The notes beneath the pieces are model-generated. The model did no database searches, was not told the origin of the DNA, and saw nothing but the letters and a program-made list of their open reading frames with translations. 64,000 bases of DNA, from the NCBI RefSeq assembly GCF_000721605.1, contig NZ_JOIZ01000017.1:186001-250000 (forward strand), given 5' to 3'. Shown in pieces: positions 29,138-39,589 of this stretch. The translations under genes were made by a program, and so were the position numbers. Numbering within the stretch: position 1 is the stretch's first letter; the number at the start of each line of letters is the position of its first letter. The stretch comes from Streptomyces sp. NRRL S-37 (GTDB lineage Bacteria; Actinomycetota; Actinomycetes; Streptomycetales; Streptomycetaceae).

Positions 29138-29995
29138 TCAGAGGCGGACCCGGGCCAGTTGGCGGGACTGGGCCACCAGGCGGTCCTCGCTGTCCCAGAC
29201 CTCGGCGTCCTCCTCCAGGAAGCCGCCGGCGAGGTTGCGGGTGGTGACCGAGACGCGCAGCGGGCCCGGAGCGGGGCGGCAGCGGACGTGGACGGTCAGC
29301 TCCACCGTGGGGACCCAGCCGGTCAGGCCCAGCTCGAAGGCGGTCGGCGGCAGGGCGTCCACCGCGAGGAGCAGCGCGAACGGGTCGGGGTCCCGGCCGT
29401 CGGCGAGACCGAACCAGGCCCGCATCTCCCCCTTGCCGGACGGCTGCCCGAGCGCCCATCCCAGGGTTGAGGGGTCGAGCTTGAGCATCAGGCGCTCGGT
29501 GATGGCGGAGCCGCCGTCGACCGGGGCGGGGCCGTCCTCCGCTCCGAAGCACTGCTCCATCGGCGGTATCGCGGGCGGCTCGGCCGTCGTACGGACGTCG
29601 TCGGGCAGGGAGTCCAGATCACCGTAGGAGGCGAGGACACGGATGCGCTCCACCTCGCGGCCCTGCTCGTCGAACTGGAACAGGGACGCCTGGCCGGTCG
29701 ACAGGGTCCGTCCGGTGCGCACGGTCTCGGTGCGGACGACGGCCGGGCCCGGCCGGGAGGCGGTCAGATAGTGCGCGGAGAGGGTGAACGGGTCGGCGTG
29801 CGGCAGGGTGTCCGCGAGCGCGCGGCCCAGGACCGCCAGCAGATAGCCGCCGTTGACGGCGTTGAAGATCGTCCAGTCGGCGGAGAGGTCGATGTCGTAG
29901 ACACCGGGCGCACGCGGGGTGAGAGCGGTGTCGCGGTCGAACTCACTGGCGCCGATGGTGGCCCTGACGGACTGGGCGGAGGCTGCTTCTGGCAT
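29138..29995 (-). CDS. Acyl-CoA thioesterase-like protein (double hotdog)
   Basis: This 285-residue protein has two hotdog folds, as in TesB-type acyl-CoA thioesterases (4HBT_3 group). The first half holds WTIFNAVNGGYLLAVLGRAL and DPFTLSAHYLTASRPGPAVV, and the second holds FGLADGRDPDPFALLLAVDALPPTAFELG and VELTVHVRCRPAPGPLRVSVTTRNLAGGFLEEDAEVWDSEDRLVAQSRQLA. This matches the usual second-domain pattern. It probably hydrolyses acyl-CoA thioesters in the cytoplasm; the chain length is unknown. The ATG at 29995 gives MPEAAS; an in-frame TTG at 30010 is less likely. Neither has a ribosome site. A TATTAT hexamer lies about 20 bases upstream, which fits a short-leader or leaderless mRNA. Confidence 0.88.
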   Translation of the reverse strand: MPEAASAQSVRATIGASEFDRDTALTPRAPGVYDIDLSADWTIFNAVNGGYLLAVLGRALADTLPHADPFTLSAHYLTASRPGPAVVRTETVRTGRTLSTGQASLFQFDEQGREVERIRVLASYGDLDSLPDDVRTTAEPPAIPPMEQCFGAEDGPAPVDGGSAITERLMLKLDPSTLGWALGQPSGKGEMRAWFGLADGRDPDPFALLLAVDALPPTAFELGLTGWVPTVELTVHVRCRPAPGPLRVSVTTRNLAGGFLEEDAEVWDSEDRLVAQSRQLARVRL

Positions 29996-30013
29996 GGCTG
30001 AACAGTACAAGAA

Positions 30014-30019
30014 GATAAT
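30014..30019 (-). promoter_or_regulatory. Possible -10 box of the thioesterase gene
   Basis: On the minus strand TATTAT lies 19 bases before the ATG at 29995. A start of transcription about 7 bases on would leave a very short leader, in keeping with the absence of a Shine-Dalgarno. Confidence 0.35.
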
Positions 30020-30052
30020 ACTAAGCGGTAGCTTTGCCGGTGTGCCCGGGAA

Positions 30053-30709
30053 CTACTCCTCCTGGACCGTCGAGCGGCGGTGCCATGCGCGAGGGGCCCG
30101 CCAGTGGTAGCGCATCGCGAGCAGCCGCAGCACGAAGGCCGTGACCACGGCGACACCGCTGGTCCCCGCGTTCAGCGCGTCGTAGCGGATGCACAGCGCG
30201 GTCAGGGCGGCACCGACGACGGCCGGGACGGCGTACAGGTCGCGGTCCCAGCGCAGCAGCGACGGCACCTCGTTGGCGAGCACGTCGCGCAGCACACCGC
30301 CGCCGACCGCGGTGGCCAGGCCCAGGCAGGCGGAGGCGGTCAGGCCGAGGCCGTAGTCGTACGCCTTGGTCGTGCCGACGACGCAGAAGAGGCCGAGGCC
30401 TGCCGCGTCGAAGACGTTGACGCCGGTCTGGATGCGTTCCACGTGCGGGTGGAGGAAGAACACCAGGACCGTGGCGAGCAGCGGGGTGACGAAGTACCCC
30501 AGGTCCGTGAAGGCGGCGGGCGGTACGGCGCCGATGACCAGGTCGCGGAAGAGGCCGCCGCCGAGCGCGGTGACCTCGGAGAGTACGGCGATGCCGAAGA
30601 CGTCGAAGTTCTTGCGGACGGCCAGCAGGGCGCCGGAGATCGCGAAGACGAAGATGCCGATCAGGTCGAGCGTGTGCAGGACGGACGGACTGAACAGTTG
30701 CTGGAGCAC
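30053..30709 (-). CDS. TRIC cation channel family protein (YadS/UPF0126)
   Basis: This 218-residue integral membrane protein has seven hydrophobic segments and the duplicated TRIC motif: GGGLFRDLVIGAVPP and GGGVLRDVLANEVPSLL. This pattern is that of bacterial homologues of trimeric intracellular cation channels. They carry potassium or other monovalent cations, and some relatives in bacteria have been linked to glycine transport. The GTG at 30709 has only a weak ribosome site (GGCAGG). It is transcribed away from the opp terminator and stands alone. The C-terminal 25 residues are basic and soluble. Confidence 0.9.
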   Translation of the reverse strand: MLQQLFSPSVLHTLDLIGIFVFAISGALLAVRKNFDVFGIAVLSEVTALGGGLFRDLVIGAVPPAAFTDLGYFVTPLLATVLVFFLHPHVERIQTGVNVFDAAGLGLFCVVGTTKAYDYGLGLTASACLGLATAVGGGVLRDVLANEVPSLLRWDRDLYAVPAVVGAALTALCIRYDALNAGTSGVAVVTAFVLRLLAMRYHWRAPRAWHRRSTVQEE

Positions 30710-30730
30710 CCTGCCATTCTCACCCGTGAA

Positions 30731-30765
30731 CGAGCCCCCGCCTTACAAACGAAGGCGGGGGCTCG
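30731..30765 (-). terminator. Terminator of the opp operon
   Basis: CGAGCCCCCGCCTT and AAGGCGGGGGCTCG form a perfect 14-bp stem with a 7-base loop. It starts 14 bases after the stop of the last opp gene and precedes the TRIC gene. Confidence 0.9.
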
Positions 30766-30778
30766 CGGTCAAGCTGGG

Positions 30779-32427
<1,649 letters not shown>

Positions 32428-32431
<4 letters not shown>

Positions 32432-33525
32432 AGCTTCGGCACAATCTCTTCGGTCCAGATCCGCGTGCGGTCCTCCGGCGAGAGGTGGCAGGCGGAGAAG
32501 TGCCCGCTGCCGACCGGCTGGAGCTCCGGGCGCACGGTACGGGTGACATCCCCCTTGGGGAGGTCGGCGTACGGGCAGCGGGGGTGGAAGGCGCAGCCCG
32601 AGGGGACGTTGATCAGGCTCGGCGGCGAGCCCTTGACCGGGATGAGCCGCTCGGAGGTCTCGCGGTCGACGCGCGGCATCGAGCCGAGCAGACCCCAGGT
32701 GTACGGGTGCTGCGGCCGCTCGAAGACGTCGTCGACCGAGCCGCGCTCCACGCACCGGCCGCCGTACATCACCAGGACGTCGTCGGCGATCTCGGCGACC
32801 ACGCCGAGATCGTGGGTGATGAGGATGACCGCGGAGCCGAACTCCTTCTGCAGGTCCCGGACGAGGTCGAGGATCTGCGCCTGGACGGTCACGTCCAGGG
32901 CGGTCGTCGGCTCGTCCGCGATGAGCAGTTCGGGGTTGTTGACCAGCGCCATGGCGATCATCGCGCGCTGGCGCATACCGCCGGAGAACTCGTGCGGGTG
33001 GTTGTCGACCCGCTTGTCGGGCTCGGGGATGCCGACCCGGTCGAGCATCTCGATCGCCCGCTTGCGCGCGACCTTCTTGCTGACGTCGTGGTGGACCCGG
33101 TACGCCTCCACGATCTGGTTGCCGATCGTGTAGTACGGGTGCATCGCGGACAGCGGGTCCTGGAAGATCATCGCCATCTCGCGGCCGCGCAGCCGGCGCA
33201 CCTCGTCCGGGTCGGCGGAGACGAGCTCCTTGCCGCCCAGCCAGATCTCGCCGGACATCCGCACGTTCTTGCCGCGGGAGCCGAGCCGGTGCAGGCCCAT
33301 GATCGCGAGCGAGGTGACGGACTTGCCCGAGCCGGACTCGCCGACGATGCAGAGGGTCTTGCCCTTCTCCACCTCGAAGCTGAGCCCGTCGACGGACTTG
33401 ACCAGGCCGTCGTCGGTGGGGAAGTGCACCTTGAGGTCGCGGACCGCGAGGAACGCGTCGGGCGCGTTCGAGGGCGAGCTCGTGGGTTCGCCCACGGCGG
33501 CCCCGGTCTTGGAGAGTTCGGTCAC
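32428..33525 (-). CDS. oppD: Oligopeptide ABC transporter ATP-binding protein OppD-like
   Basis: This 365-residue ATPase energises peptide import together with the OppF-like protein. Walker A is GESGSGKS, the Q-loop [10 protein letters not shown], the signature FSGGMRQR, Walker B LLIADEPT and the H-loop LITHDLG. The C-terminal oligopeptide domain with the cysteine pattern [11 protein letters not shown] and CHLSPE is present, which in this family may bind an iron-sulfur cluster. The GTG at 33525 overlaps the oppB stop by 4 bp. The gene overlaps oppF by 4 bp. A long N-terminal tail of 25 residues ([21 protein letters not shown]) precedes the ATPase. Confidence 0.95.
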
Positions 33526-34529
33526 GAGAGCCTCACGCGAGGGTCGGCGGCGGCGTACAGCAGGTCCACCAGGAGATTTGCGATCACGACGAAGAAGGCT
33601 GCGAGCAGGGTCACGCCGAGGATCGGGGGAAGGTCGTTGTCGGTGATGCCCTGTACCGCGTACTGGCCGATGCCGGGCAGTGAGAACACCTTCTCGGTGA
33701 TCACGGCGCCGCCGAGCAGCAGGCCGAGGTCCATGCCGAAGACGGTGATGATCGGGGTCAGCGCGGCCCGCAGACCGTGCCGGGTCACGACCTTGCGCTC
33801 GCGCAGACCCTTGGCCCGGGCCGTGCGGATGAAGTCCTCGTTCATCGTCTCCAGCATGCCCGAGCGGGTGAGCCGCGCGTAGATGGCGGAGTACAGCAGG
33901 GCCAGCGAACACCAGGCCGGGAAGAGCGTGTTGGCCCACTGGGCCGGGTTCTCGGTGAGCGGTACGTAGGTGCGCCCGAAGATCGGCCACTGGAAGGTGA
34001 ACAGCAGCAGCGCCAGGTTGCCGGTGAAGAACATGGGCAGCGAGACACCGGCGAGCGCGACGCCCATGAAGGTGCGGTCGAAGACGCTGCGGGGCTTGAG
34101 CGCGGAGATCACGCCGATCAGGACACCGGAGAGCAGCCACAGCACGGCGGCACCGCCGGCCAGCGAGAGGGTCACCGGGAGGCGCGAGGTGAGCTGCGGC
34201 CACACCTCGACGTGGTTCTTGAAGGAGTAGCCGAAGCAGGGCGCGTTGCATTGCGCCGTCGTGGGGCCCAGGTTGTAGGTGGCGCCGCTGACGATCCCCT
34301 TGATGAAATGCCAGTACTGGACGTACAGGGGCTGGTCCAGACCGAGGTTCTGCTTGACCGCGAGGATGTCCGCCTTCGTCGGGCTCTTTCCGATGTACTG
34401 CTGCGCGAGCTGGTCGGCGGTCTGGCCGGCGAGCCGCGGCAGCAAAAAGAAGATCGCGAAGGTGACCGCGGTGACGACCAGCAGCAGGATCACTGCCGCG
34501 AACGTCCGACGGAGGATATACGAGATCAC
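33522..34529 (-). CDS. oppB: Oligopeptide ABC transporter permease OppB-like
   Basis: This 335-residue permease has six membrane spans and a large outside loop after the first one ([14 protein letters not shown] ... [22 protein letters not shown]). The EAA loop that contacts the ATPases reads [13 protein letters not shown] pair of cysteines (QCNAPC) in the outer loop may form a disulfide. The GTG at 34529 lies 69 bp after oppA, with the stable hairpin in between; the stop overlaps oppD by 4 bp. The protein is of normal length for the family. Confidence 0.95.
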   Translation of the reverse strand: MISYILRRTFAAVILLLVVTAVTFAIFFLLPRLAGQTADQLAQQYIGKSPTKADILAVKQNLGLDQPLYVQYWHFIKGIVSGATYNLGPTTAQCNAPCFGYSFKNHVEVWPQLTSRLPVTLSLAGGAAVLWLLSGVLIGVISALKPRSVFDRTFMGVALAGVSLPMFFTGNLALLLFTFQWPIFGRTYVPLTENPAQWANTLFPAWCSLALLYSAIYARLTRSGMLETMNEDFIRTARAKGLRERKVVTRHGLRAALTPIITVFGMDLGLLLGGAVITEKVFSLPGIGQYAVQGITDNDLPPILGVTLLAAFFVVIANLLVDLLYAAADPRVRLS

Positions 34530-34541
34530 GGGGACCGGCGC

Positions 34542-34575
34542 TGGTGCCCGCGGGCCGCGAAGCCCGCGGGCACCA
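34542..34575 (-). promoter_or_regulatory. Stable hairpin between oppA and oppB
   Basis: TGGTGCCCGCGGGC and GCCCGCGGGCACCA form a perfect 14-bp stem with a 6-base loop. Hairpins here commonly protect the upstream mRNA or cut read-through, so that the binding protein is made in excess over the membrane parts. Confidence 0.8.
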
Positions 34576-34598
34576 AAGCCTTCACCTGCCTTCCGGGG

Positions 34599-36350
34599 CT
34601 ACTTCTTGGTCGTACCGATGTTGAGGTAGTCGTACTGACCGCTCCAGGCCGACGACGACACCAGGTTGGTGAAGTTCGCGGGGCGGTACAGCAGGACCTT
34701 GAAGTAGGTCAGCGGGACGAGGGCGGCCTGGTCCATCGCACGCTTGTCGATCTGGGCGTACATCGAGTTGCGCTCGGCGGCGTCCTCGGTGGCGATGGCC
34801 TTGCCGAGCGTCTCGTTGATCTGCTTGTCGTCGAGGTACGACAGGTTCGTGTTGCCGGAGGTGCCGATCGCGTCACCGTTCAGGATCTGCTGGAGGAAGC
34901 CGTAGCCGGACGGCCAGTCGGCACCCCACTGCATCATGTGCAGACCGATGTTCTGCTTCTTGTTGAACGACGGCACACCCACCTGGTCGGTGAAGTACTT
35001 GCCCGACGGGTACTGCTTCAGGCTGGCGTTGATGCCGACCTTCTTCAGCGAGGCGATGATCGCGGTGGCCGCGTCGATCTCCTGCGGGCGGTCGCTGCGC
35101 GCCGAGATGTTGGTGTTGATGGTCGTCTTGCCGCAGGCCTTCAGCTGCTCCTTGGCCTTGGCCACGTCGCCCTTGTTGCCGGCGGTGGCGTAGGCGTCCG
35201 TCTTCTCGTAGCCGGGGATGTCCGGCGGCAGGACGGTGGTGGCGATGTCACCGCGGATCGGGCCGCCCAGGGCGGTCTGCACGGAGACCTTGTCGACGGC
35301 GTACTGGACGGCCTTGCGGCACTCGACCTTGTCGAACGGGGCGACCTGGGTGTTGATCGCCATGTAGACGAGGCGGCCACCGTAGGTGTTGTCGGTGTTG
35401 GCCTTCAGGGCGACGTCGTTGACGACCTTCGCCTGCGTGGCGGCCTGGACGCCCGTGCCGCCGAGGTCGATCGCGGTGCCGGCCTGGACGTCCTGGTCGA
35501 TCGTCTCGGCGTTGACCTTGAGCTTGACGACGATCTTGTCCGGGTACTGCTTGCGCAGCGGGTCCGTCTTCGCGTCCCAGTTCTCGTTGCGGACGAGGAC
35601 GACCTGCTTGCCCTCCTCGTAGCTCTCGAACTTGTACGAGCCGGAGGACACGATGTTCTTGACGTAGTCGACGCCCTTGTCCTTGGCCTGGGGCACCGGG
35701 GCCGTCTGCGGCGTCGCGACCAGGTAGTCGAACTCCTGGAAGGCGCGGTTGAGGTGGAAGACGATCGTGGTGTCGTCCGGCGTCTCGATGGACTTCAGGC
35801 CCTCGGGGCTCTTGTCCTTGTAGGGGCCCTTGTACTTGTCGCCGCCCTCGAGGAACTGCTGGAAGTAGTTCGGGCCGAGGGAGAGCACGTCACGCGCGAA
35901 GTTGGAGCGCTCGACGGCGTACTTGACGTCCTTCGAGGTGATCGGAGTGCCGTCCTGGTACTTCAGGCCCGAACGCAGCTTGTACGTCCAGGTCTTGCCG
36001 CCGTCGCTCGGCACACCCTTGCTGGCCGCGAGGTCCGGGACCAGCGTGTTGCCCTCCTCGCCCGCACCGGGCTGGAAGGTCATCAGCGGGCGGGCGTAGA
36101 GCCGGCTGAGGTTGTACATGTACGCGTAGTACGTGTTGCCGGGGTCGAAGGAGTCCGGGACGTCCGAGTACTCGTACGTGACCGTCCCACCCTTCTGGGT
36201 GGAGGCGTTGACGACACCCTTGGTCGCTGCGTTGGCCTCAGCCGACTTCTTTCCGTTGCTGTCCGAGTTGTCATCGGCCTTGCTGCAAGCCGAAAGCAGC
36301 AAGCTCGCACTGCCGATGGCCGCGACCGCGGCCAGCGCTGACCTTCGCAT
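34599..36350 (-). CDS. oppA: Oligopeptide-binding lipoprotein OppA-like
   Basis: This 583-residue extracellular solute-binding protein (SBP_bac_5 family) captures peptides. A lipoprotein signal is clear: MRRSALAAVAAIGSASLLLSAC, with the lipidated cysteine at position 22. The family blocks TVTYEYSDVPDSFDPGNTYY, VPDLA, TWTYKLRSGLKYQDGTPITSKDVKYAVER and VYMAINTQVAPFDKVECRKAVQYAVD are all seen. I chose the ATG at 36350; GGAGGGGAAG lies about 8 bases upstream, and the protein then begins directly with the signal. It follows oppC by 58 bp. It is probably the most expressed gene of the operon because of the hairpin behind it. Confidence 0.95.
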   Translation of the reverse strand: MRRSALAAVAAIGSASLLLSACSKADDNSDSNGKKSAEANAATKGVVNASTQKGGTVTYEYSDVPDSFDPGNTYYAYMYNLSRLYARPLMTFQPGAGEEGNTLVPDLAASKGVPSDGGKTWTYKLRSGLKYQDGTPITSKDVKYAVERSNFARDVLSLGPNYFQQFLEGGDKYKGPYKDKSPEGLKSIETPDDTTIVFHLNRAFQEFDYLVATPQTAPVPQAKDKGVDYVKNIVSSGSYKFESYEEGKQVVLVRNENWDAKTDPLRKQYPDKIVVKLKVNAETIDQDVQAGTAIDLGGTGVQAATQAKVVNDVALKANTDNTYGGRLVYMAINTQVAPFDKVECRKAVQYAVDKVSVQTALGGPIRGDIATTVLPPDIPGYEKTDAYATAGNKGDVAKAKEQLKACGKTTINTNISARSDRPQEIDAATAIIASLKKVGINASLKQYPSGKYFTDQVGVPSFNKKQNIGLHMMQWGADWPSGYGFLQQILNGDAIGTSGNTNLSYLDDKQINETLGKAIATEDAAERNSMYAQIDKRAMDQAALVPLTYFKVLLYRPANFTNLVSSSAWSGQYDYLNIGTTKK

Positions 36351-36408
36351 GATGGTCTGCTTCCCCTCCATTGGTGGCAAAACTTTGGACTCTCGTGGCA
36401 GCCGCTGG

Positions 36409-37407
36409 TCAGCGGCTGCGCGGGTCGAGAGCGTCACGGAGACCGTCGCCGAGCAGGTTGAACGCCAGGACGGTCACGAAGATGGCGAGACCCGGCACGA
36501 TCATGAACTGGGGATCGACCTGGTAGAAGGCGACCGCCTGGTTGAGCATGCCGCCCCACGAGGCCTGGGGCGGCTGGATGCCGACACCGAGGAAGCTCAG
36601 GGACGCCTCGAAAAGGATGTTGGTCGGGATGAGCAGCGTCGAGTAGACGATGATCGGACCCACGAGGTTCGGCAGCAGCTCCCGGAAGAGGATGTACGGC
36701 CCCTTGGCCCCCATCCCCCGGGAGGCGTCGACGAACTCCCGCTCACGCAGGGCCAGCGTCTGGCCCCGGACGATGCGGCCCAGATAGGGCCAGTTGAAGA
36801 AACCGATGACGAAGATCAGCACGCCGATGTGCAGCGGCAGACCCTCCAGACCGAAGGCGCCGCCCTGCAGGGTCGCCGAGATGGCGATCGCGAACAGCAG
36901 GAGGGGGAACGCCAGGAAGGTGTCCATCAGACGGCTGATGATCGTGTCGACGCGTCCGCCGTAGTAGCCGGCCACCACGCCGAGGATCGCGCCGATCGTG
37001 TTGGACAGGAGCGTGGCGCCGAAGGCGACGACCAGCGAGACCCAGGAGCCCTCCAGGATGCGGGTGGCGATGTCCCGGCCGAACTTCGGCTCCACACCGA
37101 GCGGGTGGTCCCAGCTCATGCCGCCGAAGTCGCCCTTGGGCAGCGAGGTGTTGGGGTCGATCAGATCCTGGTTGAGGACGTTGGGGTCCAGGCCGAAGAT
37201 CGCCTGGATCGGGCGGGAGAGGATCGCCAGGAGGATCAGCAGGGCCACGATGACCCCGCCGGCCACGGCGACCTTGTCCTTCTTGAAACGGGACCAGGCG
37301 ATCTGCCCCAGGGAACGACCCTCGATCTGCCCCTTGTCGGCACCGTCGAGGACAGCCTCGGGCTGTACCTCGGCTTGTGCCCCGGTGGTCTCGATCGGTG
37401 CGGTCAC
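36409..37407 (-). CDS. oppC: Oligopeptide ABC transporter permease OppC-like
   Basis: This 332-residue permease heads the operon, an order that is unusual, since oppA or oppB often comes first. After a cytoplasmic N-tail of about 40 residues (with SLGQIAWSRFKKDKVAVAGG) come six membrane spans. The family block DHPLGVEPKFGRDIATRILEGSWVSL is present. The EAA loop is REREFVDASRGMGAKGPYILFRELLPN. The GTG at 37407 has GAGAGGGG about 10 bases upstream. It is transcribed from the 356-bp region before it, and the operon continues oppC-A-B-D-F. The cluster is related to, but not the same as, BldK. Confidence 0.94.
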   Translation of the reverse strand: MTAPIETTGAQAEVQPEAVLDGADKGQIEGRSLGQIAWSRFKKDKVAVAGGVIVALLILLAILSRPIQAIFGLDPNVLNQDLIDPNTSLPKGDFGGMSWDHPLGVEPKFGRDIATRILEGSWVSLVVAFGATLLSNTIGAILGVVAGYYGGRVDTIISRLMDTFLAFPLLLFAIAISATLQGGAFGLEGLPLHIGVLIFVIGFFNWPYLGRIVRGQTLALREREFVDASRGMGAKGPYILFRELLPNLVGPIIVYSTLLIPTNILFEASLSFLGVGIQPPQASWGGMLNQAVAFYQVDPQFMIVPGLAIFVTVLAFNLLGDGLRDALDPRSR

Positions 37408-37763
37408 AGTGACCTGACCCCTCTCGCCGGTGGTGACCGGCCTACACCCGCCGTTGATCACGGCTTTGTCAACTTGCTTTCGATCACAGGATCGAACGAT
37501 CCGGCATCTGTGTCGGGAGTCTTCAGCGTCTTCACGATCACCCGCCAGGCCTGACCGGGAAAGTATGCACAACCGTGATGCACTGCATGGGATTCCGTTA
37601 TCCGAACAGTGGGTAACACCCTTCGGACGTCTGACAGTTGGGACACAACGGCGTAATCGATGATCTTCGTGACGATTCACCGCTGTCTACGCGCGAAGAA
37701 ATGTGCCCACGGCGTGAAGATCACGGATGCCGTCGGCGCGGCCGGCGGAAGCCCGTCACTCCG
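37408..37763. promoter_or_regulatory. Upstream region of the opp operon
   Basis: This 356-bp stretch separates the start of oppC from the stop of the first SseB gene on the same strand. It is less GC-rich than the genes around it, as expected for a promoter region. I see no coding sequence and no long inverted repeat. I could not place the promoter hexamers with confidence. Confidence 0.5.
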
Positions 37764-38558
37764 TCAGTGGACCCCACGGGCCGGAGGGTAGCCGTACCCG
37801 GCGGCGGGTGCCTGGGCGGGGGCCGCGTGGGCCTCGCGGTCGTAGAACGGCCGGGAGTTGACGCGCAGCCACATCGCGACCGGGTCGTACTCGTCGGACA
37901 TCGCGACGGTCGACACGGGCAGTCCGTCCGGGACCGCGCCGAGGGACTGCCGCATCATCGCGCGTACGGCGTCCACGGCGGGCGGGGAGGTGTCGTACAC
38001 GTCCAGGCCGATGGCGAGGTACGGGGCGCCCAGCGCGGGCTGCACCCAGGCGCGGCGCAGGGCGCGGACGGCCGGGGTGCGGTGGGCGTTCTGCGCGAGG
38101 AGGGCGTAGAACTGCGGGATCGCGATGGCCGGTTCGGACAGCCGCAGCGGTCCGGCGGGCTGGCGGTCCAGGCCGCCGGCGATCCGGCGCAGGTCCAGCC
38201 AGGGGATGCCGACGCCGCCGCCGGGGGCGTGCGGATTGAGCCAGAGGCCGTAGCGGTCGGGGTAGAGCGCGCGGGCCACTTCGAGGCCGTCGACCACCTC
38301 GTACGACCGGTTCCAGCCGCTGGCGGACAGCTCCTGGGCGGAGGTGACGCAGGGCGCGTAGCCGAAGCCGTCGACCTCCATGTTTCCGTACTGGGCGTCC
38401 GGGGAGCCGGCCTGGCCGTGCCAGAGCAGCATCCAGACCTGGCCGGAGGCGGGGGTCGCGAGGGCGCGCAGCAGTGCCTCGTACGCGTCGTAACGCCCGG
38501 GCGTCACCTGGCGCAGCATGTGCTCGACCTGTCCGGTCGCCGCGGTGCCAGCGCTCAC
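37764..38558 (-). CDS. SseB family protein 1 (enhanced serine sensitivity)
   Basis: This 264-residue cytoplasmic protein belongs to the SseB family, known in Streptomyces as enhanced serine sensitivity protein. Recognisable blocks are MLLWHGQAGSPDAQYGNMEVDGFGYAPCVTSAQELSASGW and YPDRYGLWLNPHAPGGGVGIPWLDLRRIAGGL in the first half. The second half has APYLAIGLDVYDTSPPAVDAVR, and the motif WLRVNSRPFYDR stands near the end. The tail is alanine/proline-rich. The GTG at 38558 is the start. A second SseB gene lies 199 bp upstream on the same strand, and serine and glycine genes follow 2 kb on. The molecular role of the family is not established. Confidence 0.85.
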   Translation of the reverse strand: MSAGTAATGQVEHMLRQVTPGRYDAYEALLRALATPASGQVWMLLWHGQAGSPDAQYGNMEVDGFGYAPCVTSAQELSASGWNRSYEVVDGLEVARALYPDRYGLWLNPHAPGGGVGIPWLDLRRIAGGLDRQPAGPLRLSEPAIAIPQFYALLAQNAHRTPAVRALRRAWVQPALGAPYLAIGLDVYDTSPPAVDAVRAMMRQSLGAVPDGLPVSTVAMSDEYDPVAMWLRVNSRPFYDREAHAAPAQAPAAGYGYPPARGVH

Positions 38559-38757
38559 TTGTATCGCCCCTCCGTACCTCGCCAGCGGATGGACCTAGCT
38601 TAAGCCGACGTTGTGCAGCGGGCTGCCTGGCTGCGTTGCGGCAAGCTCGCGGAAGAGCTCGGGGCTGCGCGTTGTCCGGCGGGTGCGGGTGCGTCCTGGT
38701 TGGTCGCGCCCGCGCGGCGGAGCCGCACATCGATACAGCCCCGCGCCCCTGGGGGGG
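38559..38757. repeat. Streptomyces-type intergenic repeat between the two SseB genes
   Basis: This 199-bp gap contains a GC-rich string with blocks such as GGTGCGGGTGCGTCC, CGGCGGAGCCG and CACATCGATACAGCCCCGCG. It resembles intergenic repeat elements that I know from other Streptomyces genomes. No gene is evident. It may act as terminator for the upstream SseB gene. Confidence 0.45.
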
Positions 38758-39537
38758 TTACTGCTGGCGCTGGTAGAAGGGGCGGACCTTGGTGCGGAGC
38801 CAGTCGCCGACCGGGTCCTGGGCGATGTCCAGGACGATGAGGTTGACCGGCCAGGGGGTGGGGGTGCGGCCGAGGGCCCGGCCCAGGGCGTTCAGGGGGA
38901 GGGTGCGGGCGTCGCCCTCCCACCGGGAGAGTTCCACGCCGACGAAGAGGACCGGGTCGGCCGTCTCGATCGCGGCGAGGCAGCGGCGGGCGGTGGTCAC
39001 CACGCCGAGGGCGTCGAACTCCGCCGAGGCGGCGGCGAGGAAGTCCAGGGGGTCGTCCTGCCAGTCGGGTTCGAACAGCCGGACCCGGCCGCCGGCCGCC
39101 GCGCCGTCCAGGGGGGTGTGTCCGGCCCGGCAGAGTTCGGCCACCGCCGGCGGCGGCAGCGGGATGCCGACCACGCCGCCGGGGTTCACCGCGATCCCGG
39201 CCTGCGGTGGCAGGCCGCGGGCGAACTCGACGGCGGGCGCGATCGTGTACGGCATGTGGGAGCCGACGACCTGGCGGAACTGCTCCTCGGAGCTGAAGAC
39301 GGGGACGTGGGCCTGGCCGTCGATCTCCATGGTGGGCAGGTCCAGCGGGCCGCTGTCCGGGCCGCCGCCGTTCGGCAGCGGGATCCAGACGAAGCTGCGG
39401 CCCAGCACCTCGACGATCCTGCCGCCCGCCGAGGGGACGCCGAGGGAGGCGGAGAGCACCTCCTCCAGCTCGTTGCCGGGCCATCCTCCGTGCGGATGGG
39501 GGTGCGTCTGTGCCGGGAAGTCCGCCGGGAAATCCAT
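38758..39537 (-). CDS. SseB family protein 2
   Basis: This 259-residue protein has the SseB N-terminal domain (about residues 20-145; NELEEVLSASLGVPSAGGRIVEVLGRSFVWIPLPNGGGPDSGPLDLPTMEIDGQAHVPVFSSEEQF, then IAVNPGGVVGIPL). An SseB C-terminal domain follows (VRLFEPDWQDDPLDFLAAASAEF). It ends WLRTKVRPFYQRQQ, the same ending as SseB protein 1. The ATG at 39537 starts MDFPADFPAQ. The two SseB proteins are probably paralogues. The gene follows the kinase-like gene by 52 bp on the other end of the same transcript unit. Its link to serine metabolism comes from the family name and from the nearby sdaA. Confidence 0.86.
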   Translation of the reverse strand: MDFPADFPAQTHPHPHGGWPGNELEEVLSASLGVPSAGGRIVEVLGRSFVWIPLPNGGGPDSGPLDLPTMEIDGQAHVPVFSSEEQFRQVVGSHMPYTIAPAVEFARGLPPQAGIAVNPGGVVGIPLPPPAVAELCRAGHTPLDGAAAGGRVRLFEPDWQDDPLDFLAAASAEFDALGVVTTARRCLAAIETADPVLFVGVELSRWEGDARTLPLNALGRALGRTPTPWPVNLIVLDIAQDPVGDWLRTKVRPFYQRQQ

Positions 39538-39589
39538 CTGCCTACCGCCTGCTGCCTGGAACCACTGCTGTGGCTGGAAAGGCTACCGG

